From DATARH01 sp035570495 (GTDB lineage Bacteria; Pseudomonadota; Alphaproteobacteria; ATCC43930; CGMCC-115725): DNA of 64,000 bases. The position numbers and the translations under genes were made by a program. Shown here in pieces: positions 23,937-33,027 of the stretch. The DNA is taken from the NCBI GenBank assembly GCA_035570495.1, contig DATMLO010000149.1:1-64000 (forward strand), given 5' to 3'. Each line of letters starts with the position of its first letter. Position 1 is the stretch's first letter. The notes beneath the pieces were generated by a model, which did not search any database, was not told where the DNA came from, and was given only the letters and a program-made list of their open reading frames with translations.

Positions 23937-25496
23937 CTATTCCGGCTCCGCCACCGCCGCCGACCACGGCGCGCTCACGTCGGAGATGCCGTGATTGATG
24001 CCGTCGGCGCCACGCAGCACCATGTGCGGGCAGGCGAATTCTGTCGGCCACACGGTGTTCTCAACGATCCGCGCGCCGTGCCGCGTGGCCAGCCGGTCGA
24101 TCACCGGCTCGGGCAACCTGCGGTCGATCGTGATCCCATCCGGGCCGCTGACATCGATCCGCGGGTGGTGCGCGGCATCCTCCGCACTCATGCCGAAATC
24201 GACAACAAAGCTCGCCATCTGCAGCACCGACGCCAGGATGCGTCGCCCGCCCGAGGCGCCCAGCCCAAAGCGCGGCCGGCCGTCGCGGGCGACGATCAGC
24301 GGGCACATATTGGTGAGCGCCCGCTTGCCCGGCCCGATCGAATTCGGCTGCCCCGGCGCGGGGTCGAACCACATCACGCCGTTATTCATCAGGATGCCGG
24401 TTTGCGGCAGCACATAGCGGCTGCCAAAGGTCGACAGCAGCGTCGTGGTCAGCGCCGCGATGCCGCCTTCGCGATCGACCGCCGTGATGTGCGTCGTGCA
24501 GTTTTCGCCCGGCGGATCGACATCGCCCAAGCGCTCGAGCCGCACGTCGTAGGCGGTCTGCAACGCATCGGCCACCGCCTCGAAATAGTTGGCGTCCGGC
24601 CGCTTCGCGAAGCTTTTACTTTCCAGCCGATCAAGCACATCGGCAAGCGTTGGGGCGGCGGACAGCCCCCGCGCCGCCTGAAAGGTGAAGCCGCGATAGG
24701 GGATATCGAGCGACGGCACGATGCGCGGCCGGCACTCCGCCAGATCTTCGGCCGCGAGTACGCCACCAGCTTCCTTGACGTCGGCAACGATCGCCGCCGC
24801 GATGTCGCCGGTGTAGAGGTCCTCGGGCCCCTCTTCGGCGAGCCGCGCCAGCGTCTCGGCGAGACCGCCCATCGCCAGCACCGGCCCAGTACCGTTTGTT
24901 GGCACGACCGGTGGCAGATCGTCCGGCAGATAGATCCGCCGGCTCTCGTCGTAACGCCGCAAATCATGCGCGAAATTGGTGATGCGCAGCGTCGTGTACC
25001 AATCGACCGGCAGCCCATGCTTGGCCAGCGCCACCGCCGGCGCGACCAGATCGCGCCACGGCAATCGGCCGAACCGCTCCACCGCGCGCGCATAGCCGCG
25101 CACCGCGCTCGGCACCATGAACGACAGCGGCCCATGCACATTGCGGTCGTCGACGACCTTGGCCCAGGTGAACAGCTCGGTACGCGTTTCGTCGGTGAGC
25201 GGGAACAGCGCCGGGTCGAGCCCCACAGGCGCCACCGGACCAAAATCGACGACCTCGGCACGAGCGCCGCCGGCCGGATGCACGACCATAAAGCCGATGC
25301 CGCCGAGCCCGCTGTTCCATGGCTCGCGCACCGCGAGCGCAAAGGCGGTGGCGACGACGGCATCGACCGCGGTGCCGCCGGCGGCGAGGATCTCGGCGCC
25401 GATCTGCGCCGCCACGCCATTCGCCCCGGCGACAATGCCGCCTTTGGTCGCGACCGCCGGCTTACGGACGATCCAGTTCTGGGTGAGCGCTGCCAT
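23937..25496 (-). CDS. Gamma-glutamyltransferase family protein (first copy)
   Basis: This 519-residue Ntn-hydrolase precursor opens with KPAVATKGGIVAGANGVAAQ and AAGGTAVDAVVATAFALAVR, the usual GGT start. The nucleophile Thr should lie in ENCTTHITAVDREG, near residue 330-340. The C-terminal part has PGPGKRALTNMCPLIVARDG-like GGT features and LGASGGRRILASVLQ. It hydrolyses gamma-glutamyl bonds of glutathione or related compounds. No signal peptide is evident, unlike many periplasmic GGTs, so a cytoplasmic member is possible. Autocleavage is expected from homology, not shown. The second copy at 49491 is divergent from it. Confidence 0.9.
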   Translation of the reverse strand: MAALTQNWIVRKPAVATKGGIVAGANGVAAQIGAEILAAGGTAVDAVVATAFALAVREPWNSGLGGIGFMVVHPAGGARAEVVDFGPVAPVGLDPALFPLTDETRTELFTWAKVVDDRNVHGPLSFMVPSAVRGYARAVERFGRLPWRDLVAPAVALAKHGLPVDWYTTLRITNFAHDLRRYDESRRIYLPDDLPPVVPTNGTGPVLAMGGLAETLARLAEEGPEDLYTGDIAAAIVADVKEAGGVLAAEDLAECRPRIVPSLDIPYRGFTFQAARGLSAAPTLADVLDRLESKSFAKRPDANYFEAVADALQTAYDVRLERLGDVDPPGENCTTHITAVDREGGIAALTTTLLSTFGSRYVLPQTGILMNNGVMWFDPAPGQPNSIGPGKRALTNMCPLIVARDGRPRFGLGASGGRRILASVLQMASFVVDFGMSAEDAAHHPRIDVSGPDGITIDRRLPEPVIDRLATRHGARIVENTVWPTEFACPHMVLRGADGINHGISDVSAPWSAAVAEPE

Positions 25497-25512
25497 GTCG
25501 GGTGATCCCGCC

Positions 25513-25890
25513 TCAGGTCACTTCGATCGAGTCGACGCGGCTGTCATAGAACGCGAAATGGCCGGCAAGCCGCACGGTCTCGTCATAGGGCGTCTCGTAG
25601 CCCCAGATCGCGTTCTCCGAGTTCTTCCCGTCGGCCTCGATCGTCCAGTACGACGCCGTGCCCTTGAACGGGCAGTAGGTCGTGTGCTCGGTCTTCTTCA
25701 ACAGACCCAGCGCCATGTCCTTGGCCGGGATGTAGTAGACCGGGCCGTGCCCGGTCTCCTCAACGCGCAGCGCCGAGGTGCTGTCGGCGATGACCTTACC
25801 GCCAAACACGACTTTGACCTGCTTCGTGTCGGGATGGAGGTCGACGCGGTGCTCGGGCTTCTTGACCCAGCCAGGCGCGGGGTTCGCCAT
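25513..25890 (-). CDS. DUF427 domain protein
   Basis: This 125-residue protein matches DUF427 through NPAPGWVKKPEHRVDLHPDT, VKVVFGGKVIADSTSALRV and CPFKGTASYWTIEADGK with AIWGYETPYDE. Related domains are small beta-barrels. Its biochemical function is unknown. It lies 16 bases upstream of the first gamma-glutamyltransferase on the same strand, so they are probably co-transcribed. It is preceded by the small secreted protein gene (27-base gap). Confidence 0.88.
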   Translation of the reverse strand: MANPAPGWVKKPEHRVDLHPDTKQVKVVFGGKVIADSTSALRVEETGHGPVYYIPAKDMALGLLKKTEHTTYCPFKGTASYWTIEADGKNSENAIWGYETPYDETVRLAGHFAFYDSRVDSIEVT

Positions 25891-25917
25891 TGCATATCTC
25901 CTGATTGAGGGTGTCGC

Positions 25918-26226
25918 CTACTTAACTGTCTCCGAGGGTGGAGCCTTGTTCCAATTCGCATCGCTCGGCTGCTTGTCGCAGTTAAACGACGCGACGCAGC
26001 CGTCATAGAATTGCGAGCCCTGCAGCGAACCGCATTCCTGGGCGATGCGCTTGGCGCGGAACGCCGCGTTGGTGCAGACGAGCTGCTGGTATTGCTTGCT
26101 TGCCTTGACGTTCTGCTGTGGCGTCTCGTCCTGTGTCGCTGGGGTCTGCGCCAACGCGGCGCCAGCGGCAGTCGCCGCCAGCAATGCGGCAAAAAAGACC
26201 GGAGCAATTCGCCTCGTCATCACCAA
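25918..26226 (-). CDS. Small secreted four-cysteine protein (102 aa)
   Basis: A signal peptide (APVFFAALLAATAAGAALAQ) is followed by a linker and a compact C-terminal region. That region has four cysteines (QLVCTN, AQECGS, YDGCVASFNCDK), suggesting two disulfides in the periplasm or outside. Residues QTPATQDETPQQ act as a flexible N-terminal part. The family is not recognised. The start could be GTG/ATG within the first three codons. It is upstream of DUF427 on the same strand. Confidence 0.6.
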   Translation of the reverse strand: MVMTRRIAPVFFAALLAATAAGAALAQTPATQDETPQQNVKASKQYQQLVCTNAAFRAKRIAQECGSLQGSQFYDGCVASFNCDKQPSDANWNKAPPSETVK

Positions 26227-26277
26227 CCCCCTTTGTTCTGTGTGCGCCAGCTCGCCTCGTTCCTCAAAGATCGTGGC

Positions 26278-27018
26278 TCAGCCGACCATCGTCAATCCGC
26301 CACTGACACTCAAAACTTGTCCGGTGATGTAATCGGACCGCGATCCGACAAAAAACATCACCGCCTCGGCGATGTCTTCGGGCTGGGCGATGCGGCGGAA
26401 CGGAATAGCGCGGGTCAGCGCCTCCTTCATGCGATCCGGCTGCCGCTGGAAGAGCGGCGTGTCGGTCGGCCCGGGGCAGACGCAATTGACATTGAGCTTG
26501 TGCCGCGCCATCTCGCGCGCCAGCGACTTGGTGAAGGCGATGAGCCCGCCTTTCGCCGCGGCGTAAACCGTCTCGCCCATGCTACCGACCCGCCCGGCAT
26601 CGCTGGAAATATTGACGATCTTCCCCGCATGCGCCTCGATCATCGGCGGCAGAATTGCGCGGGTCAGCCGCATCGCGCCCATCAGATTGATCGCGATCAG
26701 CGACTCCCACATCTCGGGCGGGTTTTCCATAAATGGCTGGATACGGTCCCAACCGGCGCCGTTGACCAGGCCGTCGACCCGCCCCACTTTGCCGTGAACC
26801 ACAGTGGCAAAGCCTTCAATCGACGCCGGATCGGCCAAATCGAGCTTCAAGAACTCGGCGGCGCCGTTCGCGGCCGCTTCCGTTGCCCGGCCGCCGACCT
26901 CGTCGACATCGCCGATAAAGACGCGGGCGCCTTCACGCACCAGCAGCAGCGCCGTCGCCCGGCCGATCCCCGACGCGCCGCCGGTGACAACGACCGCGCG
27001 CTCCTTCATTTCGTCCAT
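26278..27018 (-). CDS. SDR family dehydrogenase, BadH-like
   Basis: This 246-residue short-chain dehydrogenase has VTGGASGIGRATALLLVREG (NAD(P) loop), VNGAGWD, catalytic ISSDAGRVGS and YAAAKGGLIAFTKSLAR (Tyr-x3-Lys), and an NCVCPGPTDTPL loop. The pattern closely follows 2-hydroxycyclohexanecarboxyl-CoA dehydrogenase (BadH), an enzyme of anaerobic benzoate/cyclohexanecarboxylate degradation, including the C-terminal ITGQVLSVSGGLTM. No other bad/ali genes are visible, so that pathway role is tentative. ATG 27018 is preferred because GGAGG lies nine bases upstream; earlier starts are too close to it. Confidence 0.85.
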   Translation of the reverse strand: MDEMKERAVVVTGGASGIGRATALLLVREGARVFIGDVDEVGGRATEAAANGAAEFLKLDLADPASIEGFATVVHGKVGRVDGLVNGAGWDRIQPFMENPPEMWESLIAINLMGAMRLTRAILPPMIEAHAGKIVNISSDAGRVGSMGETVYAAAKGGLIAFTKSLAREMARHKLNVNCVCPGPTDTPLFQRQPDRMKEALTRAIPFRRIAQPEDIAEAVMFFVGSRSDYITGQVLSVSGGLTMVG

Positions 27019-27050
27019 CGGCATCACCCTCCCGAGACCATTGCACGATG

Positions 27051-28530
27051 CTAGGCATCGGACGTCTCGGCAACAACGGCGTCGAGCGCGGCGCTATTTC
27101 CCGGCGCCAGCGCCAGATCGACCAGTGCGCGTCCGAGTTCGTGCGCGTCGAGGTCGCGCCGGTGCGCGACGCCATCCGCCGACCAGATCGCATAATCGCT
27201 GCGCCAGTCGTCAAAGCCGAGCCTGTCGAACACGCGCGGCAGGCTCGGCAGATGGTCGCCGTAAAAGCCGAACAGCACGTCGGGGTGCCGGCGCGAAAGC
27301 CCGTCGATGAGTATTTGCAGCATCTCGTCGGAGCGCCGCAGCCCGGCGAGATAGCCGTCCGCCGCGCCACCTCTCGGCCATGGCCCGTGATTGCCCATCG
27401 TGATCGCAAAGACAGACGCGCGCGGTCCCACCTCGCCGAGCACTCGCAACACATGCTCCGCCAATTCGGGGTCGCTCATATAAGGCGGCGTCCGCCCGCC
27501 GCCGAGCGTCTCGCGCCCGAGAAATGCGTCGAACCCAAGGGCCGGCATCACCAAGTCGCGACGAAAGAAGCCGCGGTCGAACGGGTGCAAACAAATCGTC
27601 CGGTAGCCAGCCGCCCGCAGCCGCCCGACTTGCGACGGCAACCGCGCGCGGGCAAAGGCGTGATACGGGTTGAACCGGTCAAAGCCGAGCGCGGCTTCGT
27701 CGATACCGGTCAGCACCGCGAACTCGGCGCGCGTCGTGTTGGCCCCCCAGGCGGGCACCGCGAGCTTGCCATGGCTGCCGCCCGCGCAGGCCATATCATA
27801 GCCGGCAAGGATGTCGCGCGGCAGCCCCGGAAACGCCCGTCGCGCATCAAAGAACGATTCGCATTGCACCAGCACGATTGGACGCGCCGGACCCTGCTCC
27901 CCGGCGATCGCCGGCGCCGCGAGCCGGGCGCGCCGTCCGAGGCGCTCGGCGCGGGCGATGATGCCGTGCACGATCAGCGTCGCCACCGGACCCAGTCGCG
28001 CCGCGTCGGCGAATGGCTCGCCGGTCGGCCTGAAGCGTCGCATCGCGCGCGCCGCTGCGCCGAGCCATGGCTCACGCCCGAGTCGCCACAGCAGAACGAC
28101 AATCGCCCCCGCCGCCGCGGCCGCCGCCACCGGCCGTGGCGGCATCGCGGCCGGCTCGGCGATCAGCAGCGAGACCCGCCAGCAACGCCGCCATGGCGCC
28201 GCCGATCACCGCTCCCGTCCCGGCAAACGGCAAATAGAGGTGCGGGTGGGTGAAGACGTGCGGCAGCTCGCTGAGCGCGGTGAACACCACCGGCTCGCGC
28301 AGCACCGTACGCATCGTCTTGTCGGCAAACGCGAAGCCCGCGCTGAGCGCGAAGACCACCGCGCCGGCGAAGATCGGCCGGCCGCTCGCCGCCAGTAGAA
28401 CCGAAAACACCACCGCCAGCGGCGCCACGTCTAGCAGCGTCGCAGTCGAGAGTCGCCGCGCTCCCGCCACCCGACGCGGGATCGCCCAGCCGCTGATGAC
28501 GAGTATCGCGTCGGCCGCGGCCTGCAGCAT
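27051..28530 (-). pseudogene. LTA-synthase/sulfatase-family membrane hydrolase, apparent one-base frameshift
   Basis: A single gene appears split between two frames. The first ~120 residues start at ATG 28530: a membrane region VLAASGRPIFAGAVVFALSA followed by AFADKTMRTVLREPVVFTAL and LPHVFTHPHLYLPFAGTG. The rest (27051 to ~28160) holds PIVLVQCESFFDARRAF, a phosphoester active-site segment GANTTRAEFAVLTG, MGNHGPWPR and FGFYGDHLPSL. This is the architecture of LTA synthase/capsule sulfatases. Removing one G from the GGG near 28160-28170 restores ALLAVSLLIAEPAAMPPRP. The start follows six bases after the SDR stop, so the pair is coupled when intact. Confidence 0.65.
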
Positions 28531-28535
28531 CACGC

Positions 28536-29314
28536 TCACGCCGAGCGGATCCGGAAGTGAAAGCCACGCATGATGCGGTCGCCGAGCACCGCCGGCAGCG
28601 CATCGCAAATCCGCAGTCCGAGCGCAGCGGCCAGGGGAAGCTGAGCCGACGACGACCATTGTCGATCGCCCGCTTGATCTTATGCGCCGCACGCTCGCCG
28701 CTCACCAGGAGTGGCGTCGGCCCGTCCCAACGATCGGTCATCGGCGAGGCGAAAAAACCCGGGCATACCACCGTGACGCAAATGCCCCGCGGCTCGACCA
28801 GCGGGCGTAGCGCCTCGCCGTAAGCCCGTAGCCCCGCCTTGCTTGCCGAATAGCCGGGCGCATAGGGCAGCCCGCGATAGGCGGCGAGAGAGGCGATCAA
28901 CGCAATCCGCCCCTGCCCCCGCGCCGCCATCGCCGGCAGCAAAGCCGCCACCGTGTTCACCGCGCCCAGCAGGTTGGTCTGCACCTGCCGCACGGTCAGC
29001 TCAAAGGATTCCCCGGCATCACCGGGCGCCGGCCCCGCCGAGATGCCGGCATTGGCGATGACAAGCTCGACTGGATGCGCCGCGTCGAACGCCGCGAGCC
29101 ATGCCTCGAGTGGGCCACGCTCGGTGACGTCGAGTATCGCATCGTCGACCGTCGCCCCGGCCGCACGACACGCAGCCGCCACCGCCGCCAGACGCGCAGC
29201 GTCGCGGCCGACCAAGCCCAGCACAACCCCCGGCGCCGCATAGCTCCGGGCAAGCGCGGCCCCCAGCCCGCTCGACGCGCCAGTAATCACCACCGTGCGA
29301 AACCGGGCGGCCAA
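28536..29314 (-). pseudogene. SDR family oxidoreductase, apparent one-base frameshift
   Basis: The first ~220 residues read VVITGASSGLGAALARSYAA, DVTERGPLEAWLAAFDAAHP, IASLAAYRGLPYAPGYSASKAG and VTVVCPGFFASPM, a normal SDR up to NGRRRLSFPWP. From there the frame becomes nonsense-like (LRSDCGFAMRCRR). Another frame supplies LAAALGLRICDALPAVLGDR and IMRGFHFRIRSA, ending at 28536. An added C in the CCCC at ~28639-28642 joins them. The NAD-binding TGASSGLG and Tyr-x3-Lys catalytic YSASK are intact. The family reduces ketones or acyl groups; the substrate is unknown. It is adjacent to the sulfatase gene, probably the same operon. Confidence 0.65.
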
Positions 29315-29527
29315 CGATGCGACGCCTTTCGACTAAAGGTTGCCAAAGGCCTGACACAGGAGCTTAACCGGTTTCTAGGCGCGATGCTCGCCGGCTTGCT
29401 GCGTGATCCCGGCGCCCTTTGAGGGGGATGCCGGCGATGCGTCACAGACGGCACCAGTTGCCACTCACCGTGCGCTCCGCCTAATTTGCGTCGAGGCAAG
29501 GAAGCAACCGATGGGCGGCGACGCACG

Positions 29528-30610
29528 ATGAAGGTGATGGTGACCGGGGGTGCCGGATTTATCGGCTCGGCCGTATGCCGGTTGTTCGTCGCCGAGCGGC
29601 AGGCCACCGTGCTCAATGTCGACAAGCTGACCTACGCCGCCAATCCCGCCTCGCTGCAGGCGATCGAGAACCACCCCAACTATAGCTTCGAGCGCGCCGA
29701 TATCTGCGATCGCCCTGCAATCGCCAAGCTGATCGCCGACTTCATGCCCGACGCGGTGCTGCACCTCGCCGCCGAGTCGCATGTCGATCGCTCGATCGAC
29801 GGGCCAGGCGAGTTCATCAAGACCAATATCGACGGCACCTACGCGCTGCTCGATGCGAGCCTCGATTACTGGCGCGGCCTGCCGCCGGCGCGCGCCAAGA
29901 TCTTCCGCTTCCACCATGTCTCGACCGACGAGGTGTTCGGCGCGCTGGGCGCGCGCGGCAAATTCACCGAGACAAGCCGCTACAAGCCCAATTCGCCTTA
30001 TGCGGCATCAAAGGCCGCCAGCGATCATCTGGTGCGCGCCTGGCACGAGACCTTCGGCCTGCCGGCGGTGATCAGCAATTGCTCGAATAATTACGGCCCG
30101 TTCCATTTTCCCGAAAAGCTCATCCCGCTCGCCATCCTGAAGGCGATGCACGGCGAGCCGATCCCGGTCTATGGCAAGGGCGATAATGTCCGCGACTGGC
30201 TTTATGTCGAGGATCATGCGCGCGCGCTCTACACGATCCTCACCGAAGCGAAGCCGGGTCAGAGCTACAATATTGGCTGCGACGGCGAGCGGAAGAATAT
30301 CGAGGTCGTGACACAAATCTGCACGCTGCTCGACGAGATGCTCCCTGACTCGCCTTACCGGCCGCATGCGAAGCTGATCACCTTTGTCGCCGACCGTCCG
30401 GCGCATGACCGGCGCTACGCGATGGACGCCGCGAAGCTGCGCCGCGACCTCGGCTGGGCGCCGCAGGAGAGCTTTGACAGCGGTCTGCGAAAGACCGTGC
30501 GCTGGTATCTCGACAATCGCTGGTGGTGGGAGCCGATCTGGTATGGCCGCTACTCCGGCACGCGCCTCGGCGCCACACAAGGCGCGGCCCCCGCCGCGGC
30601 AGAAGGATGA
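29528..30610 (+). CDS. rfbB: dTDP-glucose 4,6-dehydratase
   Basis: This 360-residue NAD-dependent extended SDR converts dTDP-glucose to the 4-keto-6-deoxy sugar, early in rhamnose and other deoxysugar synthesis. Motifs are MVTGGAGFIGSAVCRLFV (NAD loop), AAESHVDRSIDGPGEFIKTN, the catalytic VSTDEVFGALG (Thr/Asp/Glu), and YAASKAASDHLVRAWHETF (Tyr-x3-Lys). The C-terminal region has DVKDWLYVEDHARAL-like sequence. Start ATG 29528 follows GGCGGCG. No rfbACD genes follow; an aminotransferase does, so this sugar may be diverted to an amino-deoxy product (inference). Confidence 0.94.
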   Translation: MKVMVTGGAGFIGSAVCRLFVAERQATVLNVDKLTYAANPASLQAIENHPNYSFERADICDRPAIAKLIADFMPDAVLHLAAESHVDRSIDGPGEFIKTNIDGTYALLDASLDYWRGLPPARAKIFRFHHVSTDEVFGALGARGKFTETSRYKPNSPYAASKAASDHLVRAWHETFGLPAVISNCSNNYGPFHFPEKLIPLAILKAMHGEPIPVYGKGDNVRDWLYVEDHARALYTILTEAKPGQSYNIGCDGERKNIEVVTQICTLLDEMLPDSPYRPHAKLITFVADRPAHDRRYAMDAAKLRRDLGWAPQESFDSGLRKTVRWYLDNRWWWEPIWYGRYSGTRLGATQGAAPAAAEG

Positions 30611-30641
30611 TTCAAACCGACGCCTCAGAAGGACTTTTGCG

Positions 30642-31865
30642 ATGAGCGGCTTTGCCTACGAAAACCTGTTTGCCAAGAGCGTGCCCGCTCCGGCGGTGCG
30701 TTTTGCCGGCTACCCGAAATACAATTTCATCGGCGGACATAACGACCCCACCTTGATCCCAGTCGAGGGCCTGATCGCGGCAACCGCGAGCGCGCTGCGC
30801 AAGGAGGGTTCCAGCCTGGCGATGTATACCGCCGCACAAGGCAACCAGGGTCATCTCGGCCTCAGGCAGTTCGTCAAGTCGAAGGCGAAGCTGCGCGGCA
30901 TCGACTGCTCGACCGACGACATCCTCATCACCGCCGGCTCGGGCCAGGGGATCGACCTCATCAACGCCGTGCTGTTGGAAGCCGGTGATACAGTGATCCT
31001 CGAGGAATTCTCCTATGGCGGCGCAATCTCGAAGCTGAAGCGCGAGGGCCAGAAGATCGTCGGCGCGCCGCTCGACGAAGACGGCATCAAGATCGACGCG
31101 CTCGCCAACATCCTCAAGGATTTGAAGGGCAAAGGCGTCACCCCGAAATACATCTACACGATCCCGACCATCCAAAATCCGACGGGCAGCATCATGCCGC
31201 TCGAGCGCCGTCAGCAGCTACTCAAGGTCGCGATCGAATACGGGGTGCCGATCTTTGAGGACGAGTGCTACGCCGACCTTATCTGGGGCGGCACCAAGGC
31301 GCCGCCAGCGATCTATTCATTGGATCGCGACCACGTCATCCATATCGGCAGCTTTTCGAAAACGCTGTCCCCCGCCCTCCGGCTGGGCTACGCGATCGCC
31401 GATTGGGGCTTTATGAGCCGGATGATCGCCAGCCGCAGCGACAGCGGCTGTGGCGCGCTCGAACAGATGGTCGTCGCCGAGTATTTCTCGCAGAATTTTG
31501 GCGAGCATGTTGACGAGCTGTCGGAAACGCTCAAGGGAAAGCTCGACACGATGGTCGAGGCGGTCGAGCGCGAGTTCGGCACCGCGGTCGAGCCATGGGT
31601 GCCGAAAGGCGGCATCTTCCTGTGGATGAAGCTGCCTGACGAGGTCGACATCATGAAGCTGGTGAAGCCCGCCGCCGACGCCGGCATCGCGCTCAACCCC
31701 GGCCCGGAATGGGCGGTCGACGGCGCCGACTCGCGGGCGCGCCTGCGTCTCTGCTTCGCGCTGACCTCGAAGGAGGAAATCCGCGAAGGCGTCGCCGCGC
31801 TGGCCAAGGTCTGCTATGAGCAAACCGGTATCCCGGCGCAGAGCGCCAACGTGCGCCGGTCCTAA
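30642..31865 (+). CDS. PLP-dependent class I/II aminotransferase (MocR/2-aminoadipate-like)
   Basis: This 407-residue fold-type I PLP enzyme contains YTAAQGNQGHLGLRQFVKSK, LITAGSGQGIDLINAVLLEA, PTIQNPTGSIMPLERRQ, FEDECYADLIWGG and the PLP lysine in HIGSFSKTLSPALRLGY. The C-terminal Arg that binds the substrate carboxylate lies near SRARLRLCFALT. The resemblance is to 2-aminoadipate or kynurenine-type transaminases without a DNA-binding domain. It begins 31 bases after rfbB. The substrate is not evident; a role in the dTDP-sugar route would need a different family, so a separate function is likely. Confidence 0.88.
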   Translation: MSGFAYENLFAKSVPAPAVRFAGYPKYNFIGGHNDPTLIPVEGLIAATASALRKEGSSLAMYTAAQGNQGHLGLRQFVKSKAKLRGIDCSTDDILITAGSGQGIDLINAVLLEAGDTVILEEFSYGGAISKLKREGQKIVGAPLDEDGIKIDALANILKDLKGKGVTPKYIYTIPTIQNPTGSIMPLERRQQLLKVAIEYGVPIFEDECYADLIWGGTKAPPAIYSLDRDHVIHIGSFSKTLSPALRLGYAIADWGFMSRMIASRSDSGCGALEQMVVAEYFSQNFGEHVDELSETLKGKLDTMVEAVEREFGTAVEPWVPKGGIFLWMKLPDEVDIMKLVKPAADAGIALNPGPEWAVDGADSRARLRLCFALTSKEEIREGVAALAKVCYEQTGIPAQSANVRRS

Positions 31866-31869
31866 GACG

Positions 31870-33027
31870 ATGACCGCACAGATTGACAAGACGCTGCGCG
31901 AGGCCGTCGATGCCGGCACGATGCCCGGTGTTGTCGCGATGGCGGCAACCGCGGACGGGCCCCTCTATGAGGGCGCCTTTGGCGTTCGCCGATTAGGCGC
32001 GAGCGCCCCGATGACGCGCGACACGGTGTTCCGTATCGCCTCGATGACCAAGGCCCTCACCTGCGTTGCGGCGATGCAGCTCGTCGAACAGGGAAAGCTC
32101 TCGCTCGATGGTCCGCTGCCAGCGATCGACCCGGGGCTGTCCCAGCCGCAGGTGCTGACCGGCTTCGACGCCGCCGGTCGACCGCAGCTCCGTCCGGCGA
32201 CGCGGCCGATCACCTTGAAGCATCTGATGACCCATACCGCCGGCTTTTGCTACACGCAGTGGAATAAAGGCCTGCTGCGTTACGTGAGCGAAAGCGGCAT
32301 GCCGCTGATGGCGACGGGCAAGTTCGCGGCGATGCGTCAGCCGCTGATGTTCGACCCTGGCGAGCGCTGGGAGTACGGCATCAACATCGACTGGATCGGC
32401 CGCCTCGTCGAGGAGGCTAGCGGGCAAAAGCTCGACGCCTATTTCGCCGAGCACGTCACCGGCCCGCTCGGCATGAAAGACACCGGCTTCGAGGTCTCGG
32501 ACGAGCAGCGCGCGCGCCAGGCGGCCGTCCATCAGCGTCATCCTGACGGCCGGCTGGAAGCACAGCCTTTCGAGCAGCCCGTCGCGCGCGAGTTTCTCGC
32601 CGGCGGTGGCGGTCTGTATTCCACCGCAGGCGATTACCTCAAATTTCTTCAAGCGCTGCTGCAAGGCGGCCAAGGCATCCTGAAGCCGGAAACCGTAGCG
32701 CTGATGGGCGAAAACCATATCGGGTCGCTGCCGGCCGGCGTGCTCAAGACGGCAAATCCGCCGCTCACCAACGATGTCGATTTCTTCCCCGGCCAGCGTG
32801 TGCGCTGGGGGCTTGCCTATATGCTAACGCTCGATCCTGGCCCCAACGGCCGCAGCCCGGGCAGCGTCACCTGGGCCGGGATTTTCAACACCTATTACTG
32901 GCTCGACCCGGTGAAGCGGCTCGCCGGGGTGATCATGACGCAAGTCCTGCCCTTCGCCGACCAGCCGACTCTCGACGCCTACGGCGCGTTCGAGCGGGGC
33001 GTTTACGCCGAAATGGGCAAGGATTGA
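31870..33027 (+). CDS. Serine hydrolase of the beta-lactamase class C/esterase family
   Basis: This 385-residue protein starts at ATG 31870, four bases after the aminotransferase stop. Catalytic Ser-x2-Lys is in FRIASMTKALTCVAAMQ, and the second motif is in WEYGINIDWIGRL. C-terminal features include GGGLYSTAGDYLKFLQALLQ. These proteins act as esterases, D-peptidases or beta-lactamases. No signal peptide is visible, so a cytoplasmic esterase is more likely than a periplasmic lactamase. It is overlapped by the lipoprotein gene downstream. Confidence 0.88.
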   Translation: MTAQIDKTLREAVDAGTMPGVVAMAATADGPLYEGAFGVRRLGASAPMTRDTVFRIASMTKALTCVAAMQLVEQGKLSLDGPLPAIDPGLSQPQVLTGFDAAGRPQLRPATRPITLKHLMTHTAGFCYTQWNKGLLRYVSESGMPLMATGKFAAMRQPLMFDPGERWEYGINIDWIGRLVEEASGQKLDAYFAEHVTGPLGMKDTGFEVSDEQRARQAAVHQRHPDGRLEAQPFEQPVAREFLAGGGGLYSTAGDYLKFLQALLQGGQGILKPETVALMGENHIGSLPAGVLKTANPPLTNDVDFFPGQRVRWGLAYMLTLDPGPNGRSPGSVTWAGIFNTYYWLDPVKRLAGVIMTQVLPFADQPTLDAYGAFERGVYAEMGKD

